Assembly: GCF_001592875.1 (NCBI RefSeq)
Contig: NZ_LSOF01000030.1
Coordinates: forward strand, 39,727 to 103,726
DNA from: Pseudomonas sp. BMS12
GTDB taxonomy: Bacteria; Pseudomonadota; Gammaproteobacteria; Pseudomonadales; Pseudomonadaceae
Direction of reading: 5' to 3'
Length of the DNA: 64,000 bases
A program made the position numbers and the translations under genes. Under the pieces are notes generated by a model. The model made no database searches, was not told the origin of the DNA, and saw only the letters and a list, made by a program, of their open reading frames with translations. Shown in pieces: positions 15,765-24,436 of this stretch (positions within the stretch are counted from its first letter, which is position 1; every line of letters begins with the position of its first letter).

Positions 15765-15804
15765 TCACATGCTCCTAAAGGATCGGGGTCGGTTTCTCTG
15801 AACC

Positions 15805-15818
15805 TGTCTTATTGGTCA
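15805..15818. promoter_or_regulatory. Operator-like site at the tsx-1 start region
   Basis: TGTCTTATTGGTCA; its reverse complement TGACCAATAAGACA differs by one base from TGACCAACAAGACA at 19840-19853 before the BMP binding-protein gene. It lies just downstream of the predicted tsx start site. Confidence 0.55.
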
Positions 15819-15832
15819 GCCTTTTCCCTTGA

Positions 15833-15847
15833 GCAAGAACGCTGCCA
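15833..15847 (-). promoter_or_regulatory. Sigma-54-type promoter for tsx-like gene 1
   Basis: The minus strand reads TGGCAGCGTTCTTGC, with TGGCA and TTGC elements at exact -24/-12 spacing. The predicted start is about 57 bases before the ATG. Confidence 0.7.
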
Positions 15848-15851
15848 ATTC

Positions 15852-15867
15852 CTGTCGAAATGGACAG
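15852..15867. promoter_or_regulatory. Upstream palindrome CTGTC-N6-GACAG
   Basis: CTGTCGAAATGGACAG, directly upstream of the -24 element. TGTCGAAATGGTCA recurs at 19912-19925 upstream of the BMP gene, and the same spacing occurs before dihydropyrimidinase. Confidence 0.5.
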
Positions 15868-16044
15868 AAATCGTCAAAAGTCTTGGCTTTTTTCCGTGCT
15901 TGCCGGGAGAGCCGCGCCACGGCCGGTGCCGCTGGGTAGCGGCGTCGGTCAATCCTTCCGGGGCGGGGGCTGGCAGCGCCGGTCAAGGCGCTGCGGATGC
16001 CACACAATGGCGCAGGTTGGCGCCTTCATGTAGCGGGGCGGTGC

Positions 16045-16189
16045 TTAGAGCCTGTTCAAAGGCTGCTGTGCGTCGGGTCTGCTGCGTTAAAAGCAGGCTC
16101 TGATGCTCATTTACTCTTTGTAAACTGCGCTTCTTCGTCTGCTTTTGCCTTGCATACCGCTAGCTCGCGAGCCTTTGGTTCAGGCTCTA
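16045..16189. repeat. MITE-like palindromic element, copy A
   Basis: A 145-base element with imperfect terminal inverted repeats (TTAGAGCCTGTTCAAAGGCT at the left, GAGCCTTTGGTTCAGGCTCTA reversed at the right). Inner blocks TGCTCATTTAC, TTGTAAAC, GCCTTG and CTAGCTCGCGA are shared with the copy at 44701-44860. Its right terminus supplies the TAG stop of the adenine deaminase gene. Confidence 0.75.
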
Positions 16190-17137
16190 GCGCACCAGGC
16201 GGGCGTCCATGCTGTTCTGCGCCAGGCGCTGGGCCTGTTCGCGGGTCATGCCGAGGCTGTCGTGCAGGGCGATGAAGTTCTCGGCGACATAGCCACCGAA
16301 GTAGGCCGGGTCGTCGGAGTTCACCGTGACCTTCACGCCGCGCTCGAGCATTTGCAGGATGTTGTGCTGGCGCATGTCGTCGAACACGCAGAGCTTGGTG
16401 TTGGACAGCGGGCAGACGGTGAGCGGGATCTGCTCGTCGATGATGCGCTGCATCAGGCGCTCGTCCTCGATGGCGCGTACACCGTGGTCGATGCGTTCGA
16501 TCTTGAGCAGATCGAGGGCTTCCCAGATGTACTCGGGCGGGCCTTCCTCGCCGGCGTGGGCCACGGTCAGCAGGCCCTCACTGCGCGCCTTGGCGAACAC
16601 GCGCTCGAACAGGCGCGGCGGGAAGCCCATCTCGGAGCTGTCCAGGCCGACGGCAACGAAGGCGTCGCGGAACGGCATGGCCTGCTCCAGGGTCTTGAAC
16701 GCCTCTTCTTCCGGCAGGTGACGCAGGAAGCTGAGGATCAGGCCGTAGCCGATGCCGAGCTGTTTCTCACCGTCGACCAACGCCTGCTGGATGCCGCGCA
16801 GCACGACTTCGAAGGGAATGCCGCGGTCGGTGTGTGTCTGCGGGTCGAAGAAGGGCTCGGTGTGCACCACGCCCTGTTCCTTGCACTTGAGCAGGTAGGC
16901 CCAGGTCAGGTCGTAGAAATCCTGCTCGGTACGCAGGACGTTGGCGCCCTGGTAGTAGAGGTCGAGGAATTCCTGCAGGTTGTTGAAGGCGTAGGCACTG
17001 CGCAGGCTGTCGACGTCGGCCCAGGGCAGGGCGATCTTGTTGCGCTCGGCCAGGGCGAACAGCAGCTCGGGCTCCAGCGAACCCTCCAGGTGCAGGTGCA
17101 GTTCGGCCTTGGGCAGCTCATTGATCCATTGGTGCAT
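16187..17137 (-). CDS. Adenine deaminase of the adenosine-deaminase fold (Pa0148 type)
   Basis: 316 residues from the ATG at 17137; a TTG two codons earlier is less likely because MHQWINELPKAELHLHLEGS is the family start. Metal-binding HLHLEG, HAGEEG, VCPLSNTKL and NSDDPAYF are present. Proteins of this type are often annotated adenosine deaminase, but the P. aeruginosa homologue Pa0148 deaminates adenine to hypoxanthine. It lies between a nucleoside channel and a 2OG-Fe oxygenase, in a purine-salvage setting. The stop codon is contributed by the MITE-like element. Confidence 0.9.
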   Translation of the reverse strand: MHQWINELPKAELHLHLEGSLEPELLFALAERNKIALPWADVDSLRSAYAFNNLQEFLDLYYQGANVLRTEQDFYDLTWAYLLKCKEQGVVHTEPFFDPQTHTDRGIPFEVVLRGIQQALVDGEKQLGIGYGLILSFLRHLPEEEAFKTLEQAMPFRDAFVAVGLDSSEMGFPPRLFERVFAKARSEGLLTVAHAGEEGPPEYIWEALDLLKIERIDHGVRAIEDERLMQRIIDEQIPLTVCPLSNTKLCVFDDMRQHNILQMLERGVKVTVNSDDPAYFGGYVAENFIALHDSLGMTREQAQRLAQNSMDARLVR

Positions 17138-17244
17138 GGGCAATTCTCGTCATCAGGCGTTGATGGGGCGCGCATTCTACCTGCGCGGCTTGGTTGTAAC
17201 AGGGCCGGGTGTCGCTTGGCCTCCTTGCGGGGCGGCGATGCGCT

Positions 17245-17430
17245 CTTGTAGGAGGGGCTGGGCGGCAAACTGCTTTGGCCGCGACGCTTTTGTGTAGGCC
17301 CGGTCGCGGCCAAGGCCCCTCCTACAGGTCTGGTGTTGCTTGGAACTTCATTGCGGCTGAAGCGGAGTGCCGCCCAGCCCTCCCACAAAAAACCAGACCT
17401 ACCTTGTGGGAGTGGCTTGAGCCCCGATTG
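17245..17430. repeat. Cluster of REP-like inverted sequences
   Basis: GTAGGAGGGGCTGGGCGGC and the inverted GGCCAAGGCCCCTCCTAC, followed by a second pair (GCGGCTGAAGCGGAGTGCCG, TTGTGGGAGTGGCTTGAGCC). They fill the gap between the oxygenase and deaminase genes. Confidence 0.7.
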
Positions 17431-17491
17431 GGGGCGGCTCGGTGGTGAGTCGTGTCCAAGGCGGCTTGCCACCCAGCACTCCCCCAAACGC

Positions 17492-18457
17492 TCAGCCCTT
17501 GGCCTCTTCCCTGCGGTAAGCATAGGTGTCGGCGAAGCGCGAGAGCATGTAGGCGCTGCACGATACCGGCGGGTACTTGGCGGGGCTGTCGGCGCTGGAG
17601 CAGTTGGGCAGGCAGCTGATCTCGGTATCCGGATGCGGCTCGGCGAAGAACGGCATGGAGTAGCGGTCGACACCCAACGGGCTGATGACCCGGTGCGGCG
17701 TGGACTTGTACCGGTCGTTGCTCCAGCGCGCCATCATGTCGCCGATGTTGACCACGTAGGTGCCTTCGATCGGCGGCGCGTCGATCCACTCGCCGTTGAC
17801 GTTCTGCACCTGCAGGCCGCCGGCATTGTCCTGGTACAGCAGAGTGATGCAGCCATAGTCGGTGTGCGCGCCGGCGCCCGGTTGATCGGCGCTGCTGGCG
17901 GCCTGCCGGGGCGGGTAGTGGATCATGCGCAGCACGCTGATCGGCTCGGCGAAGCGCTGGTCGAAGAAGTCTTCCTCGATGCCCAGGGCCTCGGCCATGG
18001 CGCGCAGCAGCGTCAGCGACAGGGCGTGCATGTCTTCGTAGTGGCCCTGCATCAGCGCCTGCCAGCCGGGAATGTCAGGGTGGCGGTTGGGGCCGCGCAG
18101 GGGCTTGCCGGCCAACACGTCGGGGTGTTCGGCCGCCATGTGGAAACCCATGTCGAAGGTTTCCTTGAAGTCGCTGGGCTGGGTCGGGTCGAGCTGCTCG
18201 GTGGCGATGGCGCCGTAGCCGCGGTGGTGGGCGCTCTGGGTGATGTCGATGCGCAGTTTTTCCTCGGCCGCGCGGGCGAAGAAATCCTCGGCGGCGGCTT
18301 TCAGTTCGGCGATGCGCGAGGGGGAAATCGGGTGGCCCTTGATGTAGTAGAAGCCCCATTCGCGGCACGCGGCGTCGATCTGCCGGGCCACGGCCTGACG
18401 GGCGGCGGGGTCGTTCTGGTACAGCGGGGCGATGTCGATGATGGGCAGTGAGTTCAT
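17492..18457 (-). CDS. 2-oxoglutarate/Fe(II) oxygenase of the isopenicillin N synthase-like family
   Basis: 321 residues. N-terminal DIOX-like part (LPIIDIAPLYQND, WGFYYIKGHP), then the double-stranded beta-helix with HTDYG (His and Asp iron ligands, about residue 196) and HRVISP (distal His and the Arg that holds 2-oxoglutarate, about 253). The homologue PA0147 lies beside the adenine deaminase gene in P. aeruginosa. Substrate unknown; the neighbourhood suggests a purine or nucleoside derivative. Plant-type uses of this fold do not help to narrow it. Confidence 0.85.
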   Translation of the reverse strand: MNSLPIIDIAPLYQNDPAARQAVARQIDAACREWGFYYIKGHPISPSRIAELKAAAEDFFARAAEEKLRIDITQSAHHRGYGAIATEQLDPTQPSDFKETFDMGFHMAAEHPDVLAGKPLRGPNRHPDIPGWQALMQGHYEDMHALSLTLLRAMAEALGIEEDFFDQRFAEPISVLRMIHYPPRQAASSADQPGAGAHTDYGCITLLYQDNAGGLQVQNVNGEWIDAPPIEGTYVVNIGDMMARWSNDRYKSTPHRVISPLGVDRYSMPFFAEPHPDTEISCLPNCSSADSPAKYPPVSCSAYMLSRFADTYAYRREEAKG

Positions 18458-18608
18458 GGTTGCTCCTGGAAGGTCTAGGTGCTGCGAGTCTTCTCGTACC
18501 CAGGGCAGCGGAAAGGGCGCCGGGGCGCCCTGGTGCGCGGTTCTTTCTCTGGGGAAAGGGACGGCGCGGTGGTGCTTGGTGGTGCTTGGTTTTGCTGTGT
18601 GGGCTTGT

Positions 18609-18683
18609 GTGGGAGCGACTTCAGTCGCGATCAGGGCCGACGCGGAGTGGCCTGGTTTATCGCGGCTAAAGCCGCTCCTACAA
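18609..18683. repeat. REP pair
   Basis: GTGGGAGCGACTTCAGTCGC and the inverted GCGGCTAAAGCCGCTCCTAC between the oxygenase and the BMP binding-protein gene. Confidence 0.85.
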
Positions 18684-18690
18684 GTGTTGC

Positions 18691-19773
18691 TTACTTCGGC
18701 AACTCGGCAGTGATGCCTTTGACGTAGTAGTTCATGCCCGCCAGTTCGGCGTTGCTGGCGGTGGCGCCGGCTGCAATCTTGACCGTGCCGCTCTGGTCCA
18801 TGATCGGGCCGGTGAACGGGTGGAAGGAGCCATCCTTGATGCTGGCGATGATGGTTTCGGCTTCAGCCTTCACGTCAGCCGGTACCAGATCGCTGATCGG
18901 CAGTTCGATGGTGCCTTCAGCCAGGCCGCCCCAGTAGTCCTGGGGTTTCCAGGTGCCGTCCATGACCGCCTGGGCGCTCTTGATGTAGTGCGGGCCCCAG
19001 TTGTTGACGATGGAGGTCAGCACGGCCTTCGGGCCGAAGTGGGCCATGTCCGAGGCGTAGCCCACGGCGTACACGCCACGGCGCTCGGCGGTCTGGATCG
19101 GCGCCGGGCTGTCGGTGTGCTGGAACACCACGTCCACGCCCTGGTCGATCAGGGCGTTGGCGGCGTCGGCTTCCTTGCCCGGGTCGAACCAGGAGTTGAC
19201 CCACACCACCTTGATCTCGGTGCCGGGGTTGTACTTGTCCAGGGCCAGCTGGATGGAGTTGATGTCGCGGATCACTTCCGGGATCGGGAAGGAGGCGATG
19301 TAGCCGATCTTCTTGCTCTTGGTCATCTTCGCGGCGAGGTAGCCGCCGACGTAGCGACCTTCATAGGATGTCGACAGGTAGGTGCCGAGGTTCTTGTCCT
19401 GCTTGTAACCGGTGGCGTGTTCGAACGTCACTTTCGGGAACTGTTTGGCGACCTTGGCGGTGGGGTTCATATAGCCGAACGAGGTGGTGAACACCAGGTC
19501 GTAGCCCCCCTTGGCCATGTTGCGGATAACGCGCTCGGCGTCAGCGCCCTCGGCGACGTTCTCGACGAAGCTGGTTTCCACCTTGTCGCCGAACTGCTTG
19601 ATCAGCGCCTGGCGGCCCTGCTCATGCTGGTAGGTCCAGCCGTGGTCGCCGATCGGGCCGACATAGACGAAGCCGACTTTCAGCGGGTCGGCGGCGGAAG
19701 CGCTCAGCACGGTGCTGAAGCCAATGGCGGCGGCCAGGCCGCGCAGCAGGTTCTTGCTCTTCTTCTGGTGCAT
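18691..19773 (-). CDS. BMP-family ABC transporter substrate-binding protein (purine nucleoside type)
   Basis: 360 residues from MHQKKSKNLLRG; the ATG at 19773 has AGGAGCA upstream. The signal peptide ends at SASA. LKVGFVYVGPIGDHGWTY, HATGYKQDKNLGTY and VVFQHTDSPAPIQ are characteristic of the Med/BMP family, which binds nucleosides and, in some branches, purines. The ATPase and two permeases of the matching transporter lie upstream at 20671-24400, with a transposase between them. It has its own sigma-54-type promoter (19831-19845). Confidence 0.9.
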   Translation of the reverse strand: MHQKKSKNLLRGLAAAIGFSTVLSASAADPLKVGFVYVGPIGDHGWTYQHEQGRQALIKQFGDKVETSFVENVAEGADAERVIRNMAKGGYDLVFTTSFGYMNPTAKVAKQFPKVTFEHATGYKQDKNLGTYLSTSYEGRYVGGYLAAKMTKSKKIGYIASFPIPEVIRDINSIQLALDKYNPGTEIKVVWVNSWFDPGKEADAANALIDQGVDVVFQHTDSPAPIQTAERRGVYAVGYASDMAHFGPKAVLTSIVNNWGPHYIKSAQAVMDGTWKPQDYWGGLAEGTIELPISDLVPADVKAEAETIIASIKDGSFHPFTGPIMDQSGTVKIAAGATASNAELAGMNYYVKGITAELPK

Positions 19774-19830
19774 CTGGGGGTGTGCTCCTGGTGGTCTTGT
19801 GTGGTGGCCGTGTCGGGCTGCCTTCTCATT

Positions 19831-19845
19831 GCAAAAAATTGACCA
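19831..19845 (-). promoter_or_regulatory. Sigma-54-type promoter for the BMP binding-protein gene
   Basis: The minus strand reads TGGTCAATTTTTTGC: TGG and TTGC at exact -24/-12 spacing, 46 bases (5' UTR) before the ATG. The -24 element is embedded in the operator-like TGACCAACAAGACA. Confidence 0.6.
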
Positions 19846-19853
19846 ACAAGACA
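19840..19853. promoter_or_regulatory. RutR-like operator before the BMP gene
   Basis: TGACCAACAAGACA overlaps the sigma-54 -24 element; a near copy lies in front of tsx-1. A second site, TGTCGAAATGGTCA, is at 19912-19925, and AAACTGGTGCAGGG (19957-19970) is shared with the pyd control region (2114-2127). Confidence 0.5.
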
Positions 19854-19992
19854 ACTGATTGAGGAAATCCGCTGTGCCGCGAATTTCGCTGCATGCGGAG
19901 TTGGATAAAGTTGTCGAAATGGTCAAAGACGGCGCACGGAAAAATTGGCTGGCTTGAAACTGGTGCAGGGCGATTGTGGTCGGTGGATTGCT

Positions 19993-20060
19993 ATCGCGAC
20001 TGAAGTCGCTCCCACAGGGTTGGGAGCTGGTGCTTTTGTGGGAGCGGCTTTAGCCGCGAT
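19993..20060. repeat. REP pair left of the transposase gene
   Basis: ATCGCGACTGAAGTCGCTCC followed by the inverted GTGGGAGCGGCTTTAGCCGC. Almost the same pair follows the gene at 20576-20640. Confidence 0.9.
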
Positions 20061-20101
20061 GAGGCCGGCCTATACTGCGCAGACCTATCTGGAGCAATGG
20101 A

Positions 20102-20566
20102 ATGCCCCAAGCCCGTAAACCTCACTCAGGCAATCTGCGCATCGGTCGCTATTCGGCAGCGCAGCAGCTGTATCTGCTGACAGCTACCACACATGATCGC
20201 CTGCCAATCTTCACCGACTTCACTTGTGCCCGCCTGCTGATCACTGAGCTGCGCCAAACCCAGTGCGATGGCTTGGTGGAGTCGCTAGCCTGGGTCGTCA
20301 TGCCGGATCACTTTCATTGGCTGGTGAGCCTGCGTAGCGGTTCGTTAGAGCAGCTCATGCAGCGGGTGAAGGGGCGTAGTGCACGGCAACTGAGCCTGGA
20401 GTTGGGCCAATCCGGGACGATCTGGCAGAGCGGCTTTCATGATGGCGCTGTGCGGCGGGAAGAAGATGTGCAGGCTGTGGCCAGGTACATCGTGGCCAAT
20501 CCGTTGCGGGCCGGGTTGGTGCAGCGGCTTGGCGACTATCCGTTCTGGGATGCGGTGTGGCTCTGA
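20102..20566 (+). CDS. REP-associated tyrosine transposase (RAYT)
   Basis: 154 residues of the IS200/IS605-like Y1 transposase fold. The HUH motif appears as MPDHFHWLVSL, and the catalytic Tyr lies in ARYIVANPLRAGLV near the C-terminus. GGAGCA precedes the ATG. It is flanked on both sides by matching REP pairs, as usual for RAYT genes that spread REP/REPIN sequences. It sits inside the purine-transport gene set, separating the binding-protein gene from its permeases. Confidence 0.92.
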   Translation: MPQARKPHSGNLRIGRYSAAQQLYLLTATTHDRLPIFTDFTCARLLITELRQTQCDGLVESLAWVVMPDHFHWLVSLRSGSLEQLMQRVKGRSARQLSLELGQSGTIWQSGFHDGAVRREEDVQAVARYIVANPLRAGLVQRLGDYPFWDAVWL

Positions 20567-20575
20567 GCTGGCCTC

Positions 20576-20640
20576 ATCGCGACTGAAGTCGCTCCCACAA
20601 GGCACGACTTGGATTTTGTGGGAGCGGCTTTAGCCGCGAT
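20576..20640. repeat. REP pair right of the transposase gene
   Basis: ATCGCGACTGAAGTCGCTCC followed by GTGGGAGCGGCTTTAGCCGC in the same order as the pair at 19993-20060. Confidence 0.9.
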
Positions 20641-20670
20641 GCTTTTCTAGCTCTCAGGCCACGAGGGCTC

Positions 20671-21597
20671 TCAATGCCCCGCCCGCCACGGCTGGCCCAG
20701 CGATACCGGGGCATACAGGCGGGTCTTGATCGCGTCGCGCGAGAGGATCACCAGCACCACGATGGTGGCCACGTAGGGCAGCATGGCCAGCAGGTTGGAC
20801 GGCACGCTCAGGCCGATGCCCTGGGCCACCAGGTGGAGGATGCTGGCCAGGCCGAACAGGTAGGCGCCGAGCAGTACGCGCATCACCCGCCAGCTGGCGA
20901 ACACTACCAGGGCCAGGGCGATCCAGCCGCGCCCGGCGCTCATGTTTTCCGCCCACATCGGCGTGTAGGCCAGCGACAGGTAGGCACCGGCCATGCCGGC
21001 CATGGCACCGCCGAACAGCACGGCCAGGGTGCGTACGCGCATCACCGGCAGGCCCATGGCGCTGGCGGCGTCGGGGTTCTCGCCGACGGCCTGGATGATC
21101 AAGCCCAGGCGGCTTTTCAGCAGGACCCAGGCGATCAGGGCGAACAGAGCGAAGGACAGGTACACCAGCACATCCTGGTTGAACAGCATGTGGCCGAGCA
21201 GGGGAATGTCGCTGAGCAGCGGGATGGCCACCGGCTCGAAGCCGGCCAGCGGCTTGCCGACCCAGGCGGCGCCGACGAAGGCCGACAGGCCGATGCCGAA
21301 GATGGTCAGGGCCAGGCCGGTGGCCACCTGGTTGGCCTGGCAGCCGAGGGCGACCAGGGCGAACAGCGAGGCCAGCAGCATACCGGCCAGGCAGGCCAGC
21401 AGCACGCCGAACCACAGGCTGCCGCTGGCGAAGGCGACGATAAAGCCGATCACCGCGCCGAACAGCATCATGCCTTCCTGGCCGAGGTTGAGTACGCCGG
21501 TCTTCTCGCAGACCAGTTCGCCGAGGGCCACCAGCAGCAGCGGCGTGCCGCAGCGCACCATGGCGTAGAGGATGTTGCTGACGAGATCGAGATCCAT
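20671..21597 (-). CDS. ABC transporter permease (nucleoside/purine importer, second permease)
   Basis: 308 residues from MDLDLVSNILYAMV; the ATG at 21597 has GAGG upstream. About eight membrane helices with GELVCEKTGVLNLGQEGMM, the signature of BPD_transp_2 permeases paired with BMP-type binding proteins. It is the last gene of the ATPase-permease-permease operon; a REP pair lies between it and the first permease. Confidence 0.9.
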   Translation of the reverse strand: MDLDLVSNILYAMVRCGTPLLLVALGELVCEKTGVLNLGQEGMMLFGAVIGFIVAFASGSLWFGVLLACLAGMLLASLFALVALGCQANQVATGLALTIFGIGLSAFVGAAWVGKPLAGFEPVAIPLLSDIPLLGHMLFNQDVLVYLSFALFALIAWVLLKSRLGLIIQAVGENPDAASAMGLPVMRVRTLAVLFGGAMAGMAGAYLSLAYTPMWAENMSAGRGWIALALVVFASWRVMRVLLGAYLFGLASILHLVAQGIGLSVPSNLLAMLPYVATIVVLVILSRDAIKTRLYAPVSLGQPWRAGH

Positions 21598-21659
21598 AGT
21601 TGTAGCCTCAGGCTGCACGCGCGGGGCGGCAGGGGGAAAGGGGGGCAATTCGGTGGTAC

Positions 21660-21734
21660 GTGGGAGCGGCTTCAGCCGCGATGTCTTTCGCAGGCACCGA
21701 GGTGGCCCCAATCGCGGCTGAAGCCGCTCCCACA
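21660..21734. repeat. REP pair between the permease genes
   Basis: GTGGGAGCGGCTTCAGCCGC and the inverted GCGGCTGAAGCCGCTCCCAC, in the intergenic gap inside the ABC operon. Confidence 0.85.
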
Positions 21735-21750
21735 AAAAGAACGGTGTGCA

Positions 21751-22851
21751 TCAGGCGCTGGCCGCTTCTGGCAATGCAGCGGGCTGGCGCTTTTTCAGGT
21801 TCAGGCGCACGCGGTAGTGGATCAGCAGGTCGCAGGCCAGCAGGAAGAACAGCATCATTCCCTGGAACAGCTCGGTCAGCGATTGCGGCAGGTTGAGGCT
21901 CATCTGCGCGTTCTCGCCGCCCAGGTAGAGCAGGGCCATGAGCAGGCCGGCGATGAGGATGCCGAGCGGGTTGAGGCGGCCAAGGAAGGCCACGGTAATG
22001 GCCGCGTAGCCGTAGCCCGGCGACACCTGCGGCACCAGCTGGCCGATCGGCCCTGTCACCTCGCAGACCCCGGCCAGACCGGCCAGGCCGCCGCTGATAA
22101 GCAGGGCCAGCCACACCAGCCGCTTCTCGCGAAAGCCCATCAGGCCGGCGGCGCGGCTGTCCATGCCGAGCACGCGGATCTGGAAACCGAGGAAGCTCTT
22201 CGACAGCAGCACCCACACCACCACTGCGGCCAGCAGCACCAGGTAGAAGCCGGCGTGCAGGCGCAGGTCTTCGAACAGCAGCGGCAGGCGGCTGGCGTCG
22301 CCGAACATGGCCGACTCGGGGAAGCTGAAGCCGTTGGGGTCCTTCAGCGGCCCATGCACGCAGAACAGCAACAGGTTCAGCGCGATGTAGTTGAGCATGA
22401 TGGTGGTGAGGATTTCGTTGGCGTTGAAGTGCGTACGCAGCCAGGCCGCCAGCGCCGCCCACAAGGCGCCGGCCAGGACGCCGGTGAGGATCACCGCCGG
22501 CAGGGCCAGGGCCGAGTTCCAGTCGATGATGTTCACGGCCAGGGCGCTGCCGGCCAGGGCGCCGATCAACAGCTGGCCTTCGGCGCCGATGTTCCAGATA
22601 CGCGCCTGGTAGGCCACCGCCAGACCCAGGGCGCAGAGCAGGATGGGGATGGCCTTGATCAGCAGTTCGGAGATGCCGTAGAGGTCCTGCACCGGCTCGA
22701 TCAGCAGGACGTGGAAGGTTGCCAGCGGATCATGGCCGAGGGCGGCGAACAGGATGCCACCGCACAGCAGGGTGAGCAGGCCGGCGAGCAGGGGCGACAG
22801 CAGCAGGTGGCGACGCGACTGCTGCAGGCGGGGTTCGAGGGTCAGCAACAT
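21751..22851 (-). CDS. ABC transporter permease (nucleoside/purine importer, first permease)
   Basis: 366 residues from MLLTLEPRLQQSRRH. About nine membrane helices; YQARIWNIGAEGQLLIGALAG is the typical BPD_transp_2 loop. It begins 10 bases after the ATPase stop, so the two are probably co-translated. Confidence 0.9.
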   Translation of the reverse strand: MLLTLEPRLQQSRRHLLLSPLLAGLLTLLCGGILFAALGHDPLATFHVLLIEPVQDLYGISELLIKAIPILLCALGLAVAYQARIWNIGAEGQLLIGALAGSALAVNIIDWNSALALPAVILTGVLAGALWAALAAWLRTHFNANEILTTIMLNYIALNLLLFCVHGPLKDPNGFSFPESAMFGDASRLPLLFEDLRLHAGFYLVLLAAVVVWVLLSKSFLGFQIRVLGMDSRAAGLMGFREKRLVWLALLISGGLAGLAGVCEVTGPIGQLVPQVSPGYGYAAITVAFLGRLNPLGILIAGLLMALLYLGGENAQMSLNLPQSLTELFQGMMLFFLLACDLLIHYRVRLNLKKRQPAALPEAASA

Positions 22852-22861
22852 GGGATTCTCT

Positions 22862-24400
22862 TCAGGCTGCAGCAGGGTTGTCGAACTGGCCGGCCATCCA
22901 GCCGCCGACTTCGGTGACGTTGGTCTCGGCGGTGGCCTTGAGCGGCGACAGGCGCCCACTGCACAGAGCGCCGATGCGGTCGCTGATCTGGAACAGTTCG
23001 TCGAGGTCTTCGGAAATCACCAGGATCGCCGCACCGGCGTCGCGCAGGGCGATCAGCTCACGGTGGATGGTGGCGGCGGCGCCGACGTCGACGCCCCAGG
23101 TCGGGTGCGCGGCGACCAGCAGCTTGGGCTGCTGCATCACCTCGCGGCCGAGGATGAACTTCTGCAGGTTGCCGCCGGACAGGCTGCGCGCCGGGGTGTG
23201 CACGTCCGGGGTCTTTACTGCGAAACGCCGCACGATCTCCTCGGCCAGCGCCAGCACCTTGCCGCGCTTGACCAGGCCGGCGCCGACCAGGCCCTGATGA
23301 AAGGACGACAGCAGGGCGTTGTCGGCCAGGCTCATGTCCGGCACCGCGCCGTGGCCGAGGCGCTCGGCGGGCACGAAGGCCAGGCCCAGGCGGCGGCGGG
23401 CGTCCGGGTGCAGGTGGGCAATCGGTTGCTGGTCGAGGCTGATGCGTTCGCGCTCGCCGCGTGGCAGGCGGGCTTCGCCGGAGAGCAGGGCGAGCAGCTC
23501 GTCCTGGCCGTTGCCGGCAACCCCGGCGATGCCGACGATCTCGCCGCTGCGCACTTCCAGGCGCAGCTGGCTGAGCGAGGTGCCAAACGGATCGGCGTTG
23601 CGCCAGCTGAGGTCGTCCACGCGCAGGCGCGGCAGGCCGCCGCCGACCTTCGGGTAGCTGGCCTCCAGGCCTTCGGCGTCGCCGACCATAAGGCGTGCCA
23701 GCTCCAGGTCGCTGCACTCGGCCGGCACACAGTCACCGGACACGCGGCCGCCGCGCAATACCGTGGCGTTGTGGCACAGGGCGCGCACTTCGCCGAGCTT
23801 GTGGCTGATGAACAGAATGCTGCAGCCCTCGGCGGCCAGCGCGCGCAGGGTGACGAACAGCTCGTCGACTTCCTGCGGGGTGAGCACCGAGGTGGGCTCG
23901 TCGAGGATCAGCAGCTGGATGTCCTGCATCAGGCAACGGACGATTTCCACGCGTTGGCGTTCGCCGATCGACAGGCTGTGCACCAGGCGTTGTGGGTCCA
24001 GGCCCATGCCGTAGCGTTGCGATACCTCGCGGATGCGTCCTTCCAGCTGCTTCGGCGTACCAGCCTCGGCGCCCAGGGCCAGGGCGATGTTTTCCGCCAC
24101 GGTGAGGGTCTCGAACAACGAGAAGTGCTGGAACACCATGCCGATGCCCAGTGCGCGCGCTTGTGCGGGGTCACGCACCTGCACGGTCTGGCCCTGCCAG
24201 AGCACCGTGCCCGAATCCGGTGCGGTCACACCGTAGATGATCTTCATCAGGGTGCTCTTGCCGGCGCCGTTCTCGCCGAGCAGGGCGTGGATCTCGCCGG
24301 CGTCGATGCGCAGGTCGATGCGGTCGTTGGCCAGGGTGCCGGGGTAGCGCTTGGTGATGGCGCGTAGCTCCAGGCGCGGAGGAGTGTTACTGCTGGACAT
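22862..24400 (-). CDS. ABC transporter ATPase, double-domain (RbsA-like), nucleoside/purine importer
   Basis: 512 residues with two ATPase halves. The first has Walker A LLGENGAGKST, signature SIGERQRVEI and Walker B LLILDEPTSVL; the second has a degenerate P-loop (GVAGNGQDEL) and the signature LSGGNLQKFI, as usual in sugar/nucleoside importers. The ATG at 24400 begins MSSSNTPPRLELR. Expression is probably from the sigma-54-type promoter at 24437-24451. Confidence 0.92.
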   Translation of the reverse strand: MSSSNTPPRLELRAITKRYPGTLANDRIDLRIDAGEIHALLGENGAGKSTLMKIIYGVTAPDSGTVLWQGQTVQVRDPAQARALGIGMVFQHFSLFETLTVAENIALALGAEAGTPKQLEGRIREVSQRYGMGLDPQRLVHSLSIGERQRVEIVRCLMQDIQLLILDEPTSVLTPQEVDELFVTLRALAAEGCSILFISHKLGEVRALCHNATVLRGGRVSGDCVPAECSDLELARLMVGDAEGLEASYPKVGGGLPRLRVDDLSWRNADPFGTSLSQLRLEVRSGEIVGIAGVAGNGQDELLALLSGEARLPRGERERISLDQQPIAHLHPDARRRLGLAFVPAERLGHGAVPDMSLADNALLSSFHQGLVGAGLVKRGKVLALAEEIVRRFAVKTPDVHTPARSLSGGNLQKFILGREVMQQPKLLVAAHPTWGVDVGAAATIHRELIALRDAGAAILVISEDLDELFQISDRIGALCSGRLSPLKATAETNVTEVGGWMAGQFDNPAAA

Positions 24401-24436
24401 GAAAAGCCCTGAATCAGGTGAGGATGCATTGCATAA

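Noticed and set aside
20674..22917. A 747-codon open frame across both ABC permease genes
   Set aside because: Antisense shadow of two clear permease genes; low-complexity composition rich in His, Gln and Gly.
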